Made by a program: the position numbers and the translations under genes. From Sphingobium xenophagum NBRC 107872 (GTDB lineage Bacteria; Pseudomonadota; Alphaproteobacteria; Sphingomonadales; Sphingomonadaceae), in contig NZ_BARE01000007.1 of NCBI RefSeq assembly GCF_000367345.1, positions 62,001 to 126,000 of the forward strand: 64,000 bases of DNA. The letters run 5' to 3'. The notes beneath the pieces were generated by a model. That model was not told the DNA's origin, did no database searches, and saw nothing but the letters and a program-made list of their open reading frames with translations. This document shows positions 7,562-17,968 of the stretch, piece by piece. Each line of letters starts with the position of its first letter. The first letter of the stretch is position 1.

Positions 7562-8674
7562 TCAGCCCCAGTTTCGGGGGTTGTTCGCGCGGCTGTTGGA
7601 GCGGTCGATCGCCATGATGATGCCCACGCACAGCATGACGGTCAGCATCGATGATCCGCCATAGGACATGAAGGGCAGGGGGATGCCCACCACCGGGGCC
7701 AGGCCCATCACCATCATCAGGTTGATGGCGACATAGAAGAAGATCGTCGTCGTCAGCCCCGCCGCGACCAGCCGGGCGAAGCGGTCGTTCGTACGCATCG
7801 CCACGCGCAGGCCCCAGCGGAACAGCAGCATGAATGCGCCGATCAGCAACAGGCCACCGGCCATGCCCCATTCCTCCGCCATGGTGGCGAAGACGAAATC
7901 GGTATGGCCTTCGGGCAGATAGTCGAGATGGCTTTGTGATCCCTGCAGGAACCCCTTGCCCCAGATACCGCCCGAACCGATTGCGATCTTGGACTGGCTG
8001 ATATGATAGCCCGCGCCCAGCGGATCGCTTTCCGGGTCCAGGAAGATGAGGACGCGCTTCTTTTGATAGTCGTGCAGGAAGCTGAAGGCGATCGGCACGA
8101 TGGCAGCCACGGTCAGCCCCGATCCGATGAACAGCCGCAGCGGCAAGCCGGCCAAAAACATGACGGTCACGCCGCCAGCCAGGATCATCGTTGCGGTTCC
8201 CAGGTCCGGCTGGATCAACACCAGCGACCATGGCATGCCGATCAGCAGGAGAGCGGGCCAGATCGCGTTCCAGCTGCGGATTTCGCCCACCGGCAGGCGC
8301 GCATAGAATTGCGCCACGGCCAGCACGATGACCGGCTTCATGAATTCGGATGGCTGAAGCTGCATGAAGCCCAGATTGATCCAGCGCTGGCTTCCCCCCG
8401 CGACTCCGCCGATCAACTCGACCAGAAACAGCGCCACCAGAATGGCGCCATAGGCGGGAAAGGCAAACCGCGCGAAAATTTCCAGCGGGATGCGGCTAAG
8501 GACCAGCGCCATCGCGGAAAATATGCAGAAGCGCACCGCCTGGTTGGTCGCCCAGGGGAAGATGCTGCCCCCCGCTGCGCTGTACAGGACCAGCGTACCG
8601 AAAACCGCGATGGCCAGCAGCAGCGCCATGACGCGCCAGGGGAATTGGGTGATGGGCTGGGGAATGATGCTCAT
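7562..8674 (-). CDS. rodA: Rod-shape SEDS glycosyltransferase RodA
   Basis: 370 residues with about ten membrane segments. It polymerises lipid II into glycan strands during lateral wall growth, working with PBP2. SEDS signatures visible are QPSEFMKP, the catalytic-loop region QPDLGTA, and the C-terminal PLPFMSYGGSS. Its ATG overlaps the mrdA stop by 4 nt (ATGA), and it ends the mreBCD-mrdA-rodA operon. Homologous FtsW belongs to the dcw cluster; this operon context identifies RodA. Confidence 0.96.
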   Translation of the reverse strand: MSIIPQPITQFPWRVMALLLAIAVFGTLVLYSAAGGSIFPWATNQAVRFCIFSAMALVLSRIPLEIFARFAFPAYGAILVALFLVELIGGVAGGSQRWINLGFMQLQPSEFMKPVIVLAVAQFYARLPVGEIRSWNAIWPALLLIGMPWSLVLIQPDLGTATMILAGGVTVMFLAGLPLRLFIGSGLTVAAIVPIAFSFLHDYQKKRVLIFLDPESDPLGAGYHISQSKIAIGSGGIWGKGFLQGSQSHLDYLPEGHTDFVFATMAEEWGMAGGLLLIGAFMLLFRWGLRVAMRTNDRFARLVAAGLTTTIFFYVAINLMMVMGLAPVVGIPLPFMSYGGSSMLTVMLCVGIIMAIDRSNSRANNPRNWG

Positions 8675-10749
8675 GGCGCATCCGCCGCATTGCTGCCGGG
8701 GGGAGGAGGGGCGTCGTCCGACTCGTCGGCTGGTGGTGCCGCTGGTGCTGGCGTGGCGCTGTTGCCCGCCGCTGCTGCGTTGCTGCCATTGTCGGCGGCA
8801 GGTGGCGGTACTTCACCCTTCTCGATCGCGCGGGCCAGGCGGAACGCGCCCATTTGCCGCGCCTGCCTTTCCGACGGGGTGCCGCCCCAGCCCTTTTCCA
8901 GCGTCTCCAGCTTCTCCATCGCCTTCTTGGGATCGAACAGATAGGACAGCGTATCGCTGGCGATCATCGGCGCGTCCTCGTTACGGATCAAATGCCCGCC
9001 ATGTTCGATGATGCAGGCGACCGCATAGCGCGGATTGTCGAACGGCGCGAAACCCTGGAACAGGGCATGGTCGCGCAGCTTGAACGCCAGTGAGCTGTTG
9101 CCGCGTACCCCGCCCGCGCGCTCGGCCATGGTGATGCGCCGGACCTGCGCGGTGCCGGTCTTGCCGGCGATCAGCACGCCGGGGATGGACATGCGCGCGG
9201 CCCCGCCCGTGCCGCCGCCATTGACGACTGCGCTCATTGCGTCGCGAATGACGACCAGATGCTCTTCGGATGCGCCGACCAAAGCAGGCTCGGGACGCTT
9301 CGCGCCGTGCAGGAAATTGGGCATGAGTTGCTTGCCGGTCGCCAGCCGCGCGGCCATCACCGCCATTTGCAGCGGATTGATCAGCATATAGCCCTGACCG
9401 ATGGTGGCGTTCACCGTGTCATACACCTGCCATTTCTGGTCATATTTCTTCAGCTTCCAGGCCGGGTCGGGCACCGTGCCATAGCTTTGGCTGGGGAAGG
9501 GCAGGTCGAAACGCTGGCCCATGCCGCACCGCCGCGCCATCGCCGCGATCCGGTCCATGCCGATGCGTTGGGCCATCTGGTAGAAATATATGTCGCAACT
9601 CTGGGCGATGGCGGTCCGCATGTTGACCGCGCCATGGCCGCGCCGCTTGTGGCAGTGGAACAGCGTATTGCCGACGCGCAGCGCCCCGGAGCAGCCGACC
9701 GTTTCCTGCGGCCCGATGCCCGCTTCCAGCAGTGCGAGCGCCACCATCGGCTTGACGGTCGATCCGGGGGGATAAAGCCCCTGCAACGTCTTGTTGCGCA
9801 ACGGGACATGGTCATCCTGCGACAACATGGCCCATTCCATATGGCTGATGCCGTCCGAAAAACTGTTCGGATCGAAACTGGGCATCGACGCCATCGCCAG
9901 CACATCGCCATTGGCGCAATCGATGACGACGACGGAACCGCTCTGCGTCGCCAGCCGCCGTCCGGCATATTCCTGCAATCCCGCGTCGATGGTCAGCTTG
10001 ATCGAATGGCCGGGCGTATCGGGTCGGGTGGTCAGTTCCCGCACGATCTTGCCGCGCGCCGTCACCTCGACCCGCTTGGCCCCTGGCTTGCCGGTCAGAT
10101 GTTCGTCAAAGGCGCGCTCCAGCCCGTCCTTGCCGACCTTGAAACCCGGCGTGATCAGCAGCGGATTCTTGCGTTCCTTATATTCCTCCGCCGTCGCCGC
10201 GCCGACATAGCCCAGCAAATGACCGACTGTGGACCCGCCCGGATAATGGCGCGAAAAGCCCTGGCTGGGCGCAACGCCCGGCAGGTCGGGCAGGCGTACG
10301 CTGACCGCGGCATATTGGTCGTAGGTCAGCTTGTCGGCGACCTGCACCGGGCGGAACCCGGCCGACTTGTCCAGTTCCTCGCGAATGCGATCGACCTCGT
10401 CCGGCTCCAGGCTCAGCAATTGCGCCAGATGCTTCACCGTCGCATCGGCGTCTACCACCCGCTGCGGGATCAGGTCGACGCGAAAATCGGTGCGGTTGTT
10501 GGCCAGCGGCCGACCATGGCGGTCGATGATCCAGCCCCGGCGTGGCGGAATGAGCGTCAGGTTGACGCGGTTGCTCTCCGACAGGAGCGAATATTTCTCA
10601 TTCTCCGCCACGCTGATCCACGCCATTCGCGCGGCCAGCACGGCGCCGACCGCCCCCTGGAGCGCCCCCAGCACCATGGTGCGGCGGGTGAAGGTGAAGG
10701 ACTGGGCGGCTTCGGTGATGATCTGGCGTTTGGAACCGGGAAATTTCAT
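8671..10749 (-). CDS. mrdA: Penicillin-binding protein 2 (elongasome transpeptidase)
   Basis: 692 residues from the ATG that overlaps the mreD stop (ATGA); an in-frame ATG 33 nt upstream lies inside mreD and is less likely. There is a single N-terminal membrane anchor (MVLGALQGAVGAVLA), a class B pedestal domain, then the transpeptidase with catalytic Ser330 in PPGSTVKP, an SCD motif and AGKTGTAQ. It cross-links peptidoglycan on the periplasmic side together with RodA. The C-terminus carries a Pro/Ala-rich tail of about 40 residues (AAPPADESDDAPPPP), probably disordered and typical of sphingomonad versions. Confidence 0.96.
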   Translation of the reverse strand: MKFPGSKRQIITEAAQSFTFTRRTMVLGALQGAVGAVLAARMAWISVAENEKYSLLSESNRVNLTLIPPRRGWIIDRHGRPLANNRTDFRVDLIPQRVVDADATVKHLAQLLSLEPDEVDRIREELDKSAGFRPVQVADKLTYDQYAAVSVRLPDLPGVAPSQGFSRHYPGGSTVGHLLGYVGAATAEEYKERKNPLLITPGFKVGKDGLERAFDEHLTGKPGAKRVEVTARGKIVRELTTRPDTPGHSIKLTIDAGLQEYAGRRLATQSGSVVVIDCANGDVLAMASMPSFDPNSFSDGISHMEWAMLSQDDHVPLRNKTLQGLYPPGSTVKPMVALALLEAGIGPQETVGCSGALRVGNTLFHCHKRRGHGAVNMRTAIAQSCDIYFYQMAQRIGMDRIAAMARRCGMGQRFDLPFPSQSYGTVPDPAWKLKKYDQKWQVYDTVNATIGQGYMLINPLQMAVMAARLATGKQLMPNFLHGAKRPEPALVGASEEHLVVIRDAMSAVVNGGGTGGAARMSIPGVLIAGKTGTAQVRRITMAERAGGVRGNSSLAFKLRDHALFQGFAPFDNPRYAVACIIEHGGHLIRNEDAPMIASDTLSYLFDPKKAMEKLETLEKGWGGTPSERQARQMGAFRLARAIEKGEVPPPAADNGSNAAAAGNSATPAPAAPPADESDDAPPPPGSNAADAP

Positions 10750-11273
10750 GCCATCACGCGCCAGCGGTCGATCCGCGCGCATTGCCGGACGACGAAGGGA
10801 AATAATAATATCGTCCAGAACATCTGTGGCGCGACCAACAGCAACCTCACATCGCCTCCGCCGGTGATGCGGGCAAAGAACAGCCCGCCGGCCATGCAGA
10901 CTATAATGGCGAAACCGGCGATCAGCCAGTCCTGTCGGTAACTACGCCATATCATGCGATGCTCGACCGCGTCGACGCCTATCAGCATGATGGTCCACAG
11001 GAACATGGCGGAACCGATCGGCTGCCCGCTCATCATGTCGTCGAACAGGCCGAGCGGCAGGCCGATCCACGCCCGCCACAATTCCGGGCGCAACAATCGC
11101 CAGGATAGCAGAAACAGCAGGCCAAAGGGCGGCATGACCGGCGATTGCGCGATCACGGGCAGCGCCGTGACGGACGATCCCAGCATGACGGTGATGACCG
11201 GGATGCCCGCCAGCCGAAAGCGGGACGGGTTCCGCCCCAGGCGCGGCACATAGTGAAGGTGCCGATCGATCAT
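10746..11273 (-). CDS. mreD: Rod shape-determining protein MreD
   Basis: 175 residues, a strongly hydrophobic inner-membrane protein with about five or six helices. It carries the family-typical segment LWRAWIGLPLGLFDDMMSGQPIGSA (LGLFDD and the G-S-A turn are recognisable). It belongs to the elongasome with MreB, MreC, RodA and PBP2. It overlaps mreC upstream and mrdA downstream by ATGA junctions, so the operon is translationally coupled. MreD is poorly conserved, and the call leans on both hydropathy and position. Confidence 0.92.
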   Translation of the reverse strand: MIDRHLHYVPRLGRNPSRFRLAGIPVITVMLGSSVTALPVIAQSPVMPPFGLLFLLSWRLLRPELWRAWIGLPLGLFDDMMSGQPIGSAMFLWTIMLIGVDAVEHRMIWRSYRQDWLIAGFAIIVCMAGGLFFARITGGGDVRLLLVAPQMFWTILLFPFVVRQCARIDRWRVMA

Positions 11274-12184
11274 GGCGTCGCTACATTGCCCGGCTCTGCG
11301 CCATCCGCCGCGGCGGGTGCGCCTGGGTCGGGGCGTGTCACGACCTGTTCGAACGCGCGCTCGACCACGACCGCATCGACGCGCGATGGATTGGCCAGCG
11401 GGAAGCCCCAGGCGATTTCGCCCTGCACCCGCACGACGACCGCAACGGGAATGTTGGGCTGATATATGCCGCCAATGCCCGATGTGACCAGCAGATCGCC
11501 CGGCTTGAACGGATTGCGCCCGGCCGACAGCGACCGGATTTCCAGCGATCCGTCGCCGGCCCCGGTCGCGATGGCGGGCACATTGTCATTCGCCCGCCGC
11601 ACCGGCACGATGCTGCCGCTATCGGTCAGCAACAGGACGTCGGACGTGTTGGGCGTGGTGCTATGCACCCGTCCGATCAGCCCTTCCGTCGCGCGCACCG
11701 GCATGCCCGGCTGCACGCCCTGCCACCGCCCCGCATTAAGGCGAGCAAAGCGCCGCGCACTGCTGGAGGAGGAACTGATCAGCCGCGCCGTCAGCAACTG
11801 GCTGGCATCCTCATCGACCAGCTTGAGCAATTTCTTGAGCCGCGCATTTTCCTGCGCCACGGCCTTGGCTTCGATGATGCGGTTGCGATCCGCCTCCACC
11901 TGGCGGCGCAGCGCGACATTCTGCGACCCCGCACGCCAATAGGCGGCCAGCACTTCGTCGATGGAACTGACCCCGCTCACCATGTTTTTCAGGCCCACGG
12001 ACACAGGGCGGGTCAATTCGGCGGTAACTGCGCGAATACCTGCAAACCCGGTGGGATCGAAGATCGCGACGACGATCAGCAACAGCCCGATCGCTGCGCC
12101 GGTGACCGCCACCACATAGCTGGCGAACAGGCTATATTGCGCCTTCCGGTTGTGTCCGGGGCGTCGGCTGGGTGGCCGCGCCAT
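11270..12184 (-). CDS. mreC: Rod shape-determining protein MreC
   Basis: 304 residues: a cytoplasmic N-terminus rich in Arg, one membrane helix (FASYVVAVTGAAIGLLLIVVAIF), a coiled-coil segment around residues 70-115 (VALRRQVEADRNRIIEAKA) and the periplasmic MreC beta-barrel domain with GLIGRVHSTTPNTSDVLLLTD. It bridges MreB filaments to the periplasmic wall synthases. The last 25 residues are a Pro/Ala-rich tail. It starts 30 nt after mreB ends on the same strand. Confidence 0.95.
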   Translation of the reverse strand: MARPPSRRPGHNRKAQYSLFASYVVAVTGAAIGLLLIVVAIFDPTGFAGIRAVTAELTRPVSVGLKNMVSGVSSIDEVLAAYWRAGSQNVALRRQVEADRNRIIEAKAVAQENARLKKLLKLVDEDASQLLTARLISSSSSSARRFARLNAGRWQGVQPGMPVRATEGLIGRVHSTTPNTSDVLLLTDSGSIVPVRRANDNVPAIATGAGDGSLEIRSLSAGRNPFKPGDLLVTSGIGGIYQPNIPVAVVVRVQGEIAWGFPLANPSRVDAVVVERAFEQVVTRPDPGAPAAADGAEPGNVATP

Positions 12185-12214
12185 CTACGCGTCCCTTTCG
12201 CTCTGGCCTAACGA

Positions 12215-13264
<1,050 letters not shown>

Positions 13265-13433
13265 TTATCCTGTATCGCCCGCCGTCCCCGCGACGCGACT
13301 GGGGACCGGTCGGAAAGCTGTTCCGTTCGTCGCTGCGCTAAATGGCTTCTGCCCTGTTCAGTTGTCCTGTGCAGTGCAAAATATTTGGCGTCGCGGGTCG
13401 CGGAAAGCGACCGATTGGGCTAGTCCCTAATCA

Positions 13434-15218
13434 ATGTCAATACGCCGCCTGCCCGAACATCTGGTCAATCGTATCGCTGCCGGTGAAGTGGTTGAAAGAC
13501 CCGCCAGCGCGCTCAAGGAAATTGTTGAAAATGCGTTGGACGCTGGCGCGACTCGCATCGCGATCCGCCTGTCGAACGGCGGACTCGACCGGATCGAGGT
13601 GAGCGACGACGGTGTCGGCATGGATTCGGTCGACATGGCGCTGGCGCTGGAACGGCACGCGACATCCAAGATGCCCGATGACGATGCCATGGAAAATGTG
13701 GCCAGTCTGGGTTTCCGTGGCGAAGCGCTGCCGTCCATCGCCAGTGTCGCGCGCCTGTCGATCGACAGCCGGCGGCAGGGCGGGGAGGGCTGGAACCGCA
13801 CGGTCGACAATGGGCAATTGGTGGCGGAGGGGCCAGCCGCCTTGCCCCCCGGCACCCGTGTCACCATCGAGCAGCTTTTCGCCAAGGTGCCCGCCCGCCG
13901 CAAATTCCTGCGATCGGCCAAGGCGGAATATGCCGCCTGTCTCGACATTGTCCGTCGTCTCGCAATGGCACATCCCGCCGTTGCTTTCGCGCTGGAACAT
14001 GACGGTCGCCGGACGCTGGGGGTGCAGGCGGGCGATGCGCGGGAAGAAAGGGTCGCCGCGCTGACGGACCGGGCGCTGGCGGACAATCATGTCATCATCA
14101 GCCTGGCGCGCGAAGGCGTGCGCCTGTCGGGCGTCGCCTCCATTCCCACCTACAACCGCGGCGTGGGCGATCATCAATATCTGTTCGTCAATGGCCGCCC
14201 CGTGCGCGACCGACTGCTCATCGGCGCATTGCGCGGCGCCTATGCGGACATGCTGGCGCGCGATCGGCATCCGGTGGTGGCCCTGTTCCTCGACGTCCCG
14301 CCGCTCGACGTGGACGTCAATGTCCATCCCGCCAAGACGGAGGTGCGCTTCCGTGATCCCGCGATGATCCGGGGCATGATCATTTCGGGCCTGCGCCGCG
14401 CGCTCGACGAACAGGGCTTTCGCGCGGTCCAGAATGCTGATCCCGCCGCGCTGTCCGCCTGGCGCGCCGAACCCGTCTCGCCCACGCCGATCGGCGCGAT
14501 GCCGATCTTTGACGCCGCGCCGGTCAGCTATAACCCGCTCGCCGCATCTTCCTTCGGCGATCGCCGTTCCAGCTTCATGACCCCGCCGCCCCAAGCGCGC
14601 GCCGAACCCGCCATGGCCCCCGCCCCGGAAGGGCAGAGCTTCCCGCTGGGCGTCGCGCGCGGCCAGGTCGCGCGCACTTACATCGTCGCGGAAGCGGAAG
14701 ACGGCCTCGTCATCGTCGATCAACACGCCGCCCATGAACGGCTGACGCTGGAGAGGATGCGCCGGGCGATGGAAGGGCAGGGCGTCCAGTCGCAGGCGTT
14801 GCTGCTGCCCGAAGTCGTCGAACTGGAAGAACCCGCCTGCGACCGGCTGGAATCGCGCGCGCCGGAATTGCACGACTTCGGCCTAGACCTCGAACGCTTC
14901 GGCCCGTCCGCCATGCTGGTCCGCGCCGTACCGGCCATGCTCGGCCAGTCGGATGTCCAGGGCCTCGTCAAGGATCTGGCCGACGATCTCGCCGCCTATG
15001 ACAGCGCCCTGTCGCTGAAGGAACGGCTCGACCTCGTCGCCGCGACCATGGCCTGTCACGGATCGGTTCGCGCGGGCCGGGTGCTCAGCGTCGCGGAAAT
15101 GAACGCCCTGCTGCGCGAAATGGAAGTCACGCCACGCTCTGGCCAGTGCAACCATGGTCGCCCGACCTGGGTGAAGCTGGGCCATGGCGACATAGAAAAA
15201 TTGTTCGGAAGGAAGTGA
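13434..15218 (+). CDS. mutL: DNA mismatch repair protein MutL
   Basis: 594 residues. The N-terminal GHKL ATPase shows the three motifs ENALDAGAT, DDGVGMDS and GFRGEALPSI, then the DNA-binding transducer domain (HPAKTEVRF). A Pro/Ala-rich linker at about 335-405 leads to the C-terminal dimerisation domain. That domain contains DQHAAHERLTLERM and the zinc-site-like ACHGSVRAGR and GQCNHGRPT motifs of endonuclease-type MutL. The metal-binding endonuclease motif DQHA(x)2E(x)4E appears intact, as expected in bacteria that lack MutH. Divergent from mreB. Confidence 0.97.
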   Translation: MSIRRLPEHLVNRIAAGEVVERPASALKEIVENALDAGATRIAIRLSNGGLDRIEVSDDGVGMDSVDMALALERHATSKMPDDDAMENVASLGFRGEALPSIASVARLSIDSRRQGGEGWNRTVDNGQLVAEGPAALPPGTRVTIEQLFAKVPARRKFLRSAKAEYAACLDIVRRLAMAHPAVAFALEHDGRRTLGVQAGDAREERVAALTDRALADNHVIISLAREGVRLSGVASIPTYNRGVGDHQYLFVNGRPVRDRLLIGALRGAYADMLARDRHPVVALFLDVPPLDVDVNVHPAKTEVRFRDPAMIRGMIISGLRRALDEQGFRAVQNADPAALSAWRAEPVSPTPIGAMPIFDAAPVSYNPLAASSFGDRRSSFMTPPPQARAEPAMAPAPEGQSFPLGVARGQVARTYIVAEAEDGLVIVDQHAAHERLTLERMRRAMEGQGVQSQALLLPEVVELEEPACDRLESRAPELHDFGLDLERFGPSAMLVRAVPAMLGQSDVQGLVKDLADDLAAYDSALSLKERLDLVAATMACHGSVRAGRVLSVAEMNALLREMEVTPRSGQCNHGRPTWVKLGHGDIEKLFGRK

Positions 15219-15222
15219 TCTG

Positions 15223-15720
15223 ATGACGATCCTCGCTGCCTTACTACTTGCCGCAGCCCCGGTTGCCGCCACGCAATGCACAGCGCCCGCACCATTGGCC
15301 GAACCCTGGACCAGCTGGACCCAGAGCGGACGGGCAAAGGCGGGCGTTCAGGCTCATGGCGCGCCCGCGCTGATCCTGGGAAAGCCGGTCACCGCCACGC
15401 TGACGCCCGCCGCCCATGTCCAATTCGCCGCGCCGCCCGGCAAAGGGGCGAACGATGGGCATGGCGGTCTCTTCACCCTGTCGCTCAAGCAGGCGGCGCG
15501 GGTCGGGATCGCACTAGATGGCCCGGCCTGGGTTGACGTCGTCATGGGGACGCAGGCGATCGCCTCGGTCGAACATGGTCATGGCCCGGACTGTTCGGGC
15601 ATCCGCAAGATCGTGTGGTTCGACCTGCCCGCCGGGCGGCATCTGGTGCAGATTGCGGGGTCGAAAGCCGCCGATGTGCGAGTGATGGCGGCCGACGCAC
15701 TGGCCAACCAGCCCCAGTAA
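15223..15720 (+). CDS. Secreted protein of unknown function
   Basis: 165 residues. A signal peptide (LAALLLAAAPVAA) is followed by CTAPAPLAEPWTSW and an all-beta-looking domain with PAGRHLVQIAGS near the end and a Cys pair at about 20 and 126 that could form a disulfide. GGAAG at the end of mutL serves as ribosome binding site, and only 4 nt separate the genes, so it is co-transcribed with mutL. Its product would nonetheless be periplasmic. I know of no function; a link to mismatch repair is not implied. Confidence 0.75.
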   Translation: MTILAALLLAAAPVAATQCTAPAPLAEPWTSWTQSGRAKAGVQAHGAPALILGKPVTATLTPAAHVQFAAPPGKGANDGHGGLFTLSLKQAARVGIALDGPAWVDVVMGTQAIASVEHGHGPDCSGIRKIVWFDLPAGRHLVQIAGSKAADVRVMAADALANQPQ

Positions 15721-15730
15721 CACAGACAGC

Positions 15731-15795
15731 GTGTTCCCGCGCAGGCGGGAACCCAGTCCTACGGTCGAACTGGGTTCCCGCCTGCGCGGGAACAC
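15731..15795. repeat. REP-type palindrome, family A
   Basis: Arms of about 25 nt around GTTCCCGCGCAGGCGGGAAC, one on each side of a short centre, so each arm is itself a hairpin and the whole is a larger dyad. It lies between the convergent secreted-protein and MaoC genes, where it could also end both transcripts. It resembles the copies at 22893, 27032 and 27978. Confidence 0.85.
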
Positions 15796-15813
15796 GCCGC
15801 TACCGCATCAGAC

Positions 15814-16281
15814 TCAAACCGGCCGCGTCCGCCACAATGCAATCGGGATCATGGTCAGCACCGCGTCGTCATCCTGATTGAGGATCGTCACCTTGCTGTG
15901 AACGATGCCCATTTCCGGGCGGCTTTGCGACGCCTTCTTGGCAATCACCTCGCTGGTGCCGCGCAGCGTGTCGCCGGGCCGCACCGGGCGCAGCCAGCGA
16001 AGCTCGTCAACGCCCATCGCGCCCAGACTCGCCGCCTGCCGCCCCGGATCGCGCTGCATCTCGGTCACAAACATCTTCATGAACAGGGCGGTGGTGTGCC
16101 ATCCGCTGGCCGACAGCGTGCCGAAATGGGTGGCAGCGGCTGCCTCATCGGACAGATGAAAGGGCTGTGCGTCAAACTCGGCGGCGAAGGCGATCGTCTC
16201 CTCCCGGCTCACCGTCAGAGGACCAAAGGCGATGCTATCGCCCACTGCAATATCCTCGAAATAGACTGTCGCGTCCGCCAT
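15814..16281 (-). CDS. MaoC-like (hot-dog fold) dehydratase
   Basis: 155 residues from the ATG at 16281, chosen because AAGGAAA lies at proper spacing; an ATG 15 nt upstream overlaps that ribosome binding site. The hydratase-2 motif is present as FAAEFDAQPFHLSDEAA, giving the catalytic Asp and His, and the fold ends with a substrate-pocket segment (PGDTLRGTSEV). Such enzymes hydrate enoyl-CoA or dehydrate hydroxyacyl-CoA in fatty-acid, branched-chain or mesaconyl-type pathways. The substrate is not evident. A TTACGTTTACGT element 33 nt upstream hints at acyl-CoA-type regulation. Confidence 0.88.
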   Translation of the reverse strand: MADATVYFEDIAVGDSIAFGPLTVSREETIAFAAEFDAQPFHLSDEAAAATHFGTLSASGWHTTALFMKMFVTEMQRDPGRQAASLGAMGVDELRWLRPVRPGDTLRGTSEVIAKKASQSRPEMGIVHSKVTILNQDDDAVLTMIPIALWRTRPV

Positions 16282-16313
16282 GATATTTCCTTTCATGACG
16301 GACCTAATGCGAA

Positions 16314-16329
16314 GTTACGTTTACGTCAA
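16314..16329 (-). promoter_or_regulatory. Tandem TTACGT element before the MaoC gene
   Basis: GTTACGTTTACGTCAA on the plus strand; on the minus strand it supplies TTGACG followed 17 nt later by TAGGTC, a possible sigma-70 promoter. The sequence looks like boxes bound by MerR-type LiuR regulators of branched-chain acyl-CoA catabolism. That comparison is from memory and not tested. Confidence 0.4.
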
Positions 16330-16331
16330 TG

Positions 16332-17882
16332 TCAGCTAATGTGGAGTGAAGGCTGGCCGCGCGGCACCGTCATGGTCGCGCGCGTGCTGATCGCGCCGCC
16401 CGGCGTGGATACCTGATCCACCACCCGCGCCTTGGTTGTCCACGCATCGGGCGTCACTTCGCACACCAGATAGCCGCGCTGGTCGTTGATGAACTTCAGC
16501 TCCGGATTGTTCTTCAGCATCATGTCGCTGCCGGTTCGCAGGTCGGACCCGTTGCCGCCGGAAGAGATCGAGGTCGACACAAATTCCACCGCCACGGTCT
16601 TGTCGCCATTGTCGAGCAGCCCGGCGAAATTCTGGTGCTCGTCCCCGGTCAGCACGATCACATTGTCCAGCCCGCGCATCTTGGCCAGCAAGCGGTTGCG
16701 CGGCACGCTATAGCCGGCCCAACTGTCGATATTATAGATTTTCGCCTTCTCGTCAGCATAGCGGCGCCGGTCGAGCGACATCATCATCACCTGCTGCGCC
16801 AGGCAATTCCATTTGGTCCGCCCACGCTTCAGATTATCGACCAGCCAGCTTTCCTCCTGCGCCGAAATGACCGTCGCCTTGCTGTCGTCAATGCCGGAAC
16901 AATAGGGTTTGAACCCGTCATTGCACGGCTGGTCGCTGCGGAAGGATCGGGTGTCCAGAAAGTCGATCGACAGCAGGTCGCCAAAGCGCGCCTCGCGATA
17001 CATGTTGGTGATGATGCCGTCGCGCGGCAGCATCGCGGCGCGCACCGGCATATATTCATACCATACTTGCAACCCGGCCTGACGGCGCAGGCGGAAAATC
17101 TCCGGCGGCACATCCTTCCAGTCATGGTCGCCGACCCAGTTATTTTCGACCTCATGATCGTCGAAGGTCGAAAACCATGTGTGGTTCGCGCGCGCGGCCT
17201 GCAGGTCATAGTCGCTCAGATATTGCGCATAGCGCAGCCGGTAATCGGCCACGTCGAAACAATCCTGGCCGATATGATGGCGGACCTGATCCTCCGGCAA
17301 CCCGTCCTTGTCATAATCGGGTCCGCGCTGCTTATATTCATAGATGAAATCGCCATAGTGAAAGACGAAATTCAGGTCATCCTCGCGCGCCAGATGGCGG
17401 AATGCGGTGAACAGCCCATCCTCATAATTCTGGCAGCCCGCGACCCCGAATTTCAGGCTGGCAAGACTGGCCGAGGCCAGCGGCAAAGTGCGCGCCCGCC
17501 CGCGCGACGACTGGTCGCTGCCCAGGGTAAAGCGATACCAATAGGGCCGGTCGGGTTGCAAACCCGTCACCTCGACATGGACGCTATGGCCCAGTTCCGG
17601 CCGCGCCGTCGCCTCGCCCGAAGCCACGATGGTCTTGAACCTGTCGTCGCTCGCCACTTCCCATTTCACCGGCAGCGGCACCATCGGCATGCCGCCATGC
17701 GGCTCGAACGGCTTGGGGGCCAGCTTGGTCCAGATGACGAAACCGTCCGCCGCCGGATCGCCCGACGTGACGCCCAAGGCAAAGGGGTAGCCCGCAAACC
17801 AGCTTTGCGCCTTCAACAATGCGGGCGCGCCGATCAGCGGCACCGTAGTTGCAACGGTCAGTAACTGGCGACGGGAAAACAT
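16332..17882 (-). CDS. phoD: PhoD-like alkaline phosphatase, Tat-exported
   Basis: 516 residues. The N-terminus FSRRQLLTVATTVPLIGAPA has the twin-arginine pattern and ends at a likely AxA site. The PhoD N-terminal beta domain (FALGVTSGDPAADGFVIWTKL) precedes the metallophosphatase core with FGVAGCQNYEDG, the metal-ligand motif FVFHYGDFIYE, STFDDHEVENNWVGD and VLTGDEHQNFAG. These calcium/iron phosphodiesterases act in the periplasm and release phosphate from phosphoesters. No Pho box was recognised upstream. A monocistronic unit, divergently spaced from nothing obvious. Confidence 0.93.
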   Translation of the reverse strand: MFSRRQLLTVATTVPLIGAPALLKAQSWFAGYPFALGVTSGDPAADGFVIWTKLAPKPFEPHGGMPMVPLPVKWEVASDDRFKTIVASGEATARPELGHSVHVEVTGLQPDRPYWYRFTLGSDQSSRGRARTLPLASASLASLKFGVAGCQNYEDGLFTAFRHLAREDDLNFVFHYGDFIYEYKQRGPDYDKDGLPEDQVRHHIGQDCFDVADYRLRYAQYLSDYDLQAARANHTWFSTFDDHEVENNWVGDHDWKDVPPEIFRLRRQAGLQVWYEYMPVRAAMLPRDGIITNMYREARFGDLLSIDFLDTRSFRSDQPCNDGFKPYCSGIDDSKATVISAQEESWLVDNLKRGRTKWNCLAQQVMMMSLDRRRYADEKAKIYNIDSWAGYSVPRNRLLAKMRGLDNVIVLTGDEHQNFAGLLDNGDKTVAVEFVSTSISSGGNGSDLRTGSDMMLKNNPELKFINDQRGYLVCEVTPDAWTTKARVVDQVSTPGGAISTRATMTVPRGQPSLHIS

Positions 17883-17968
17883 GGCGGCGACTTTCTGTAT
17901 GGCTGTTTTACGACTGTGTCTTAGCCTGCTGCCCTAGCTTCGCAATATGACAGATCGACGCAAGCACG

